The notes under the pieces are model-generated. The model was given only the letters and a program-made list of their open reading frames with translations. It did no database searches and was not told the DNA's origin. From Paraneptunicella aestuarii (GTDB lineage Bacteria > Pseudomonadota > Gammaproteobacteria > Enterobacterales > Alteromonadaceae), in the NCBI RefSeq assembly GCF_019900845.1, contig NZ_CP074570.1:4154001-4218000 (forward strand): a stretch of DNA of 64,000 nucleotides, written 5' to 3'. Positions 61,657-64,000 of this stretch are shown piece after piece. Both the position numbers and the translations under genes were made by a program. The number at the start of each line of letters is the position of its first letter. Within the stretch, counting starts at the first letter, position 1.

Positions 61657-63165
61657 TTACGATTTCGCCCAAATACTCTGTAGTTGAGCAATGTTTAGTG
61701 AAGATAAGGTTAAGCCCGGTCGCTGCTGAGGCTGTTCGACGCTAAATCTACACAATGGAGACCGGGTAAAACAAGTGCTCGTTAGGCATGTCGTCCCCCC
61801 ATTGATAAAAATTTCCAGTGAGGCGCGATCTTTGATAATGCGCACATCCAATTCTCGCGCAGCTGAACCATCTGCCAAATCAAACAAAGGGGCATGTAAT
61901 GGCTTTTTAAACGCTGCATTAGAGAGCTGGTGGCTCGCCTGACTGCGATCCAAAACCACACTGTTTGACTCAGTGCAAATCGTCACTGAAACCTGCTCGC
62001 CTTCTTCATTGCTGAACAACAAGGTTAACTTGCCCGCCTGTTTATTCACTTCATTCAGCGTAAAGCGAATATCGCATAGCTCAGGAATCTCGTAGCCATC
62101 GCTATGTTCGGGATTTGATGCAGATAAAGAGCAAGGTTGGCTAATTTGCTTGAGCTCATCAACCACTCGCATGGCTAAACGCAATCCGGATTGCGTCTCT
62201 TGCAACGACAAAGTACGCGGCAAGGTCATTGCGCCTTTCCATGGCATCGTAGGTTGCTCAACGCCGTACATCCAGTTATTCATCCAGCCCAGTAAGATGC
62301 TCCTATCGTCAGGCGTATCCGACCAGGTGACTCCGGCGTAATTGTCGGCGCCAAAGTCGAGCCAACGGACATCTTGATGCTCCGGTTTAAACTGAACACC
62401 GTCAAAGTCACCAACAAAATACTGCGTGACGGAGCCGCCCATGCTGGGGTCGCCTTTATTCAGGCTAACAATGAGTATCCACTTGCGTTGCCCGGTATTG
62501 GTGCCATTTTTCATTACAGGCAAAACAAATAAATCGGGACACTCCCAAACTCCGGCATGCGATCCCTGACCTTGTCCAAATTCACTTAACCATGTCCAAT
62601 TTAGAAGATTGGGAGAGCCGTAGAAAAAGATACGAGCGCCAACAGCCAGGCTCATGATCCATTGACCACTCGCATCATGCCAAAACACTTTGGGGTCACG
62701 AAAATCCACATGATCGTCGTTAGCGATCACCGGATTATGCGCATAGTCGTGCCAGGTTTCTCCTGCATCCAGACTGTAGGCAATGCTCTGAACCTGATGA
62801 TTGTAGCGAGAGTTATGAGTGAAAATGGCAATCAGTGGAGGATGCTCACCGCCTTGTTGCAGACCGCTGGTATTGTGCCAATCAACCACGGCACAACCTG
62901 AGAATATGTAACCAAGTCCGTCGGGTTGCGAAGCAATCGCGATGTCTTTTTCTTGCCAGTGAATTAAGTCTTCACTCACGGCATGACCCCAATTCATGTT
63001 GCCCCATACCTTGTCGGAGGGGTTGTACTGGAAGAACAAATGATAAACCCCGCCGTAATACACCATGCCATTGGGATCATTCATCCAGTTAATCGCAGGA
63101 GAGAAACGCAACTGTGGGCGATATGCTTCAGAGTATATTTTAGGCGGTTTGGAAAATGGGCTCAT
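61657..63165 (-). CDS. GH32 beta-fructofuranosidase (sucrose/fructan hydrolase)
   Basis: ATG 63165 gives 502 residues without a signal peptide, so probably cytoplasmic. The catalytic residues are the nucleophile D30 in WMNDPNG, D157 in FRDPKVF and acid/base E208 in WECPDLF. A beta-sandwich C-terminal domain follows. It cleaves sucrose or short fructans brought in by the adjacent permease. An upstream TTG at 63186 is a less likely start. Confidence 0.94.
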   Translation of the reverse strand: MSPFSKPPKIYSEAYRPQLRFSPAINWMNDPNGMVYYGGVYHLFFQYNPSDKVWGNMNWGHAVSEDLIHWQEKDIAIASQPDGLGYIFSGCAVVDWHNTSGLQQGGEHPPLIAIFTHNSRYNHQVQSIAYSLDAGETWHDYAHNPVIANDDHVDFRDPKVFWHDASGQWIMSLAVGARIFFYGSPNLLNWTWLSEFGQGQGSHAGVWECPDLFVLPVMKNGTNTGQRKWILIVSLNKGDPSMGGSVTQYFVGDFDGVQFKPEHQDVRWLDFGADNYAGVTWSDTPDDRSILLGWMNNWMYGVEQPTMPWKGAMTLPRTLSLQETQSGLRLAMRVVDELKQISQPCSLSASNPEHSDGYEIPELCDIRFTLNEVNKQAGKLTLLFSNEEGEQVSVTICTESNSVVLDRSQASHQLSNAAFKKPLHAPLFDLADGSAARELDVRIIKDRASLEIFINGGTTCLTSTCFTRSPLCRFSVEQPQQRPGLTLSSLNIAQLQSIWAKS

Positions 63166-63345
63166 GAATACCGTTCTTTCTCTCAAATACAGGTTAAAAT
63201 ACTTTTCTCACTGGTTCCGGCAGTTTTCTCATTACTTTTTGCAGTACAAATCCGCACTTAACACTACTTTGTAGTCGCATAAGAGTCGTCGAATAAGATC
63301 CCGAAACCAATGATAACCATACAAACTGTTAACAAACTCACTATA

Positions 63346-63363
63346 AACTTAATCATTTAAGTT
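63346..63363. promoter_or_regulatory. Candidate sugar-locus operator 1
   Basis: AACTTAATCATTTAAGTT has 7-bp arms AACTTAA/TTAAGTT around 4 bases. It lies on the GH32 side, about 180 bp before that gene's start. Confidence 0.7.
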
Positions 63364-63476
63364 AATTAGTCAATAGAAAAAATGAATTCAATATTCCAGA
63401 TCAACATTATTTTAACAAAGCTCTATAAATTAGAACAATTAAGCATTGAATACATATTTTCACTATGCTAGCTTAA

Positions 63477-63494
63477 AACTTAATTGTTTAAGTT
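63477..63494. promoter_or_regulatory. Candidate sugar-locus operator 2
   Basis: AACTTAATTGTTTAAGTT has the same 7-bp arms and spacer length as operator 1, 131 bp away (start to start). It lies about 105 bp before the TonB receptor start, close to its likely promoter. Confidence 0.7.
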
Positions 63495-63597
63495 TGCGGT
63501 CTAAAACGAAGTCTTTACAGGCTGATTATCGCCCTCATGACCAGCAAGCTTTTGTTAACACTTTGATTACATAAGCAGTAAGAATAAGAAGGTCATG

Positions 63598-64000
63598 ATG
63601 GATAACAGATTAAGATATTCCGCGCTTGCTTTTGCGGTAAGCTCACTACTTGGCACTTCCGCCTTGGCGCAAGAAAACACTAAAACCCAAAATCCGGATG
63701 TTGAGCGCATTGTTGTTACCGCTGCGGCTCGTAGCCAGTCGGTACAAGAATCCAGTGTTTCTGTCAGCAGCGTGTCAATTGAAAGCCCTGTTGCCAAGGT
63801 CGCTCGTACAACAGCTGAAATTTTCCGTTCCATTCCCGGTATTCGTTCCGAAAGCTCTGGCGGTGAAGGTAATGCCAACATTGCTGTTCGCGGTTTACCC
63901 ATTTCCAGCGGTGGCGCCAAATTCCTGCAAATTTGGGAAGACGGTTTACCTGTACTGGAGTTTGGTGACATTGCCTTTGGTAACGCTGATATCTTCTTAC
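63598..64000 (+). CDS. TonB-dependent outer-membrane receptor (N-terminal part; continues past window edge)
   Basis: The ATG at 63598 has AAGAAGG five bases upstream (ATG 63595 would be too close). A signal peptide (MDNRLRYSALAFAVSSLLGTSALA, near cleavage QENT) precedes a TonB box-like VERIVVTA and the plug domain (ARTTAEIFRSIPGIRSES, NIAVRGLPISSGG). It should import sucrose or fructo-oligosaccharides across the outer membrane for the divergent GH32/permease genes. The barrel is outside the window. Confidence 0.92.
   Translation, partial: MDNRLRYSALAFAVSSLLGTSALAQENTKTQNPDVERIVVTAAARSQSVQESSVSVSSVSIESPVAKVARTTAEIFRSIPGIRSESSGGEGNANIAVRGLPISSGGAKFLQIWEDGLPVLEFGDIAFGNADIFL

Larger units (their letters stand above)
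63166..63597. other. Divergent control region between GH32 and TonB receptor genes
   Basis: About 430 bp without a gene. It holds two identical-architecture operators (listed separately). On the minus strand TTGACT at 63373-63368 lies just upstream of operator 1. TATGCT near 63467-63472 may be the -10 for the receptor gene. Confidence 0.6.

Overview
The window looks like chromosome of a free-living marine gammaproteobacterium, probably Alteromonadales-like. This is inferred from gene content, not from a marker alignment: ErpA, Zur, CheX, an S46 peptidase, a DUF6445 protein, secreted GH13 starch enzymes, a TonB-dependent receptor with a GH32 enzyme and LacY-type permease, and rpsF-rpsR-rplI with dnaB nearby. 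The DNA has moderate to low GC. No rRNA, tRNA, CRISPR array, transposase or integrase was seen.

Layout. 1-1270 (-) is the N-terminal part of a secreted pullulanase-like GH13 enzyme. 1.5-7.6 kb holds a HAD hydrolase, a 1483-residue secreted multi-domain protein with a near-identical 276-bp tandem repeat, and polyphosphate kinase 2. 7.9-24.0 kb is a complete contractile phage-tail (tailocin, R-pyocin-like) locus: a phage ssDNA-binding protein, a LexA-like repressor, a Mor/C-family activator, a holin, a Mu gp37-like protein, baseplate V-W-J-I, two alternative fibre cassettes, sheath, tube, the E/E' chaperone pair with a -1 frameshift, tape measure, U, X and D. Capsid, portal, terminase and integrase genes are absent. 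24.0-27.1 kb is an AT-rich accessory stretch with two similar helix-turn-helix plus multi-span membrane-protein cassettes and a tiny secreted peptide. 27.2-36.0 kb is mostly housekeeping: an AraC regulator, CsaA, Zur, CheX, YjbQ, DnaB, an ECF sigma / anti-sigma-like / DUF4097 operon and the ribosomal operon. 36.1-57.3 kb mixes a DMT transporter, a long PLP enzyme, a repeat-rich 0.7-kb gap, an esterase, a lipoprotein alpha-amylase, a metallophosphatase, a DPP7-like peptidase, an RND efflux pair and ErpA. 57.6-60.4 kb is a hybrid histidine kinase. 60.4-64.0 kb is a sucrose/fructoside uptake locus that runs off the window.

The strongest new signals are regulatory. In the tailocin locus a palindrome of form YTTAG-N4-CTAAR recurs at the repressor/mor promoter and at the ssDNA-binding-protein promoter. 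It is the likely repressor operator. A second 17-bp element, AGTGNANNNTTTCACCT, sits upstream of the holin, baseplate, fibre-1 and sheath transcription units, with a half-site before fibre 2. It is the likely Mor-protein box. Together they suggest a cascade: repressor cleavage, then mor expression, then co-ordinated firing of all tail units. The sucrose locus has two copies of AACTTAA-N4-TTAAGTT, one in front of each divergent transcription unit.
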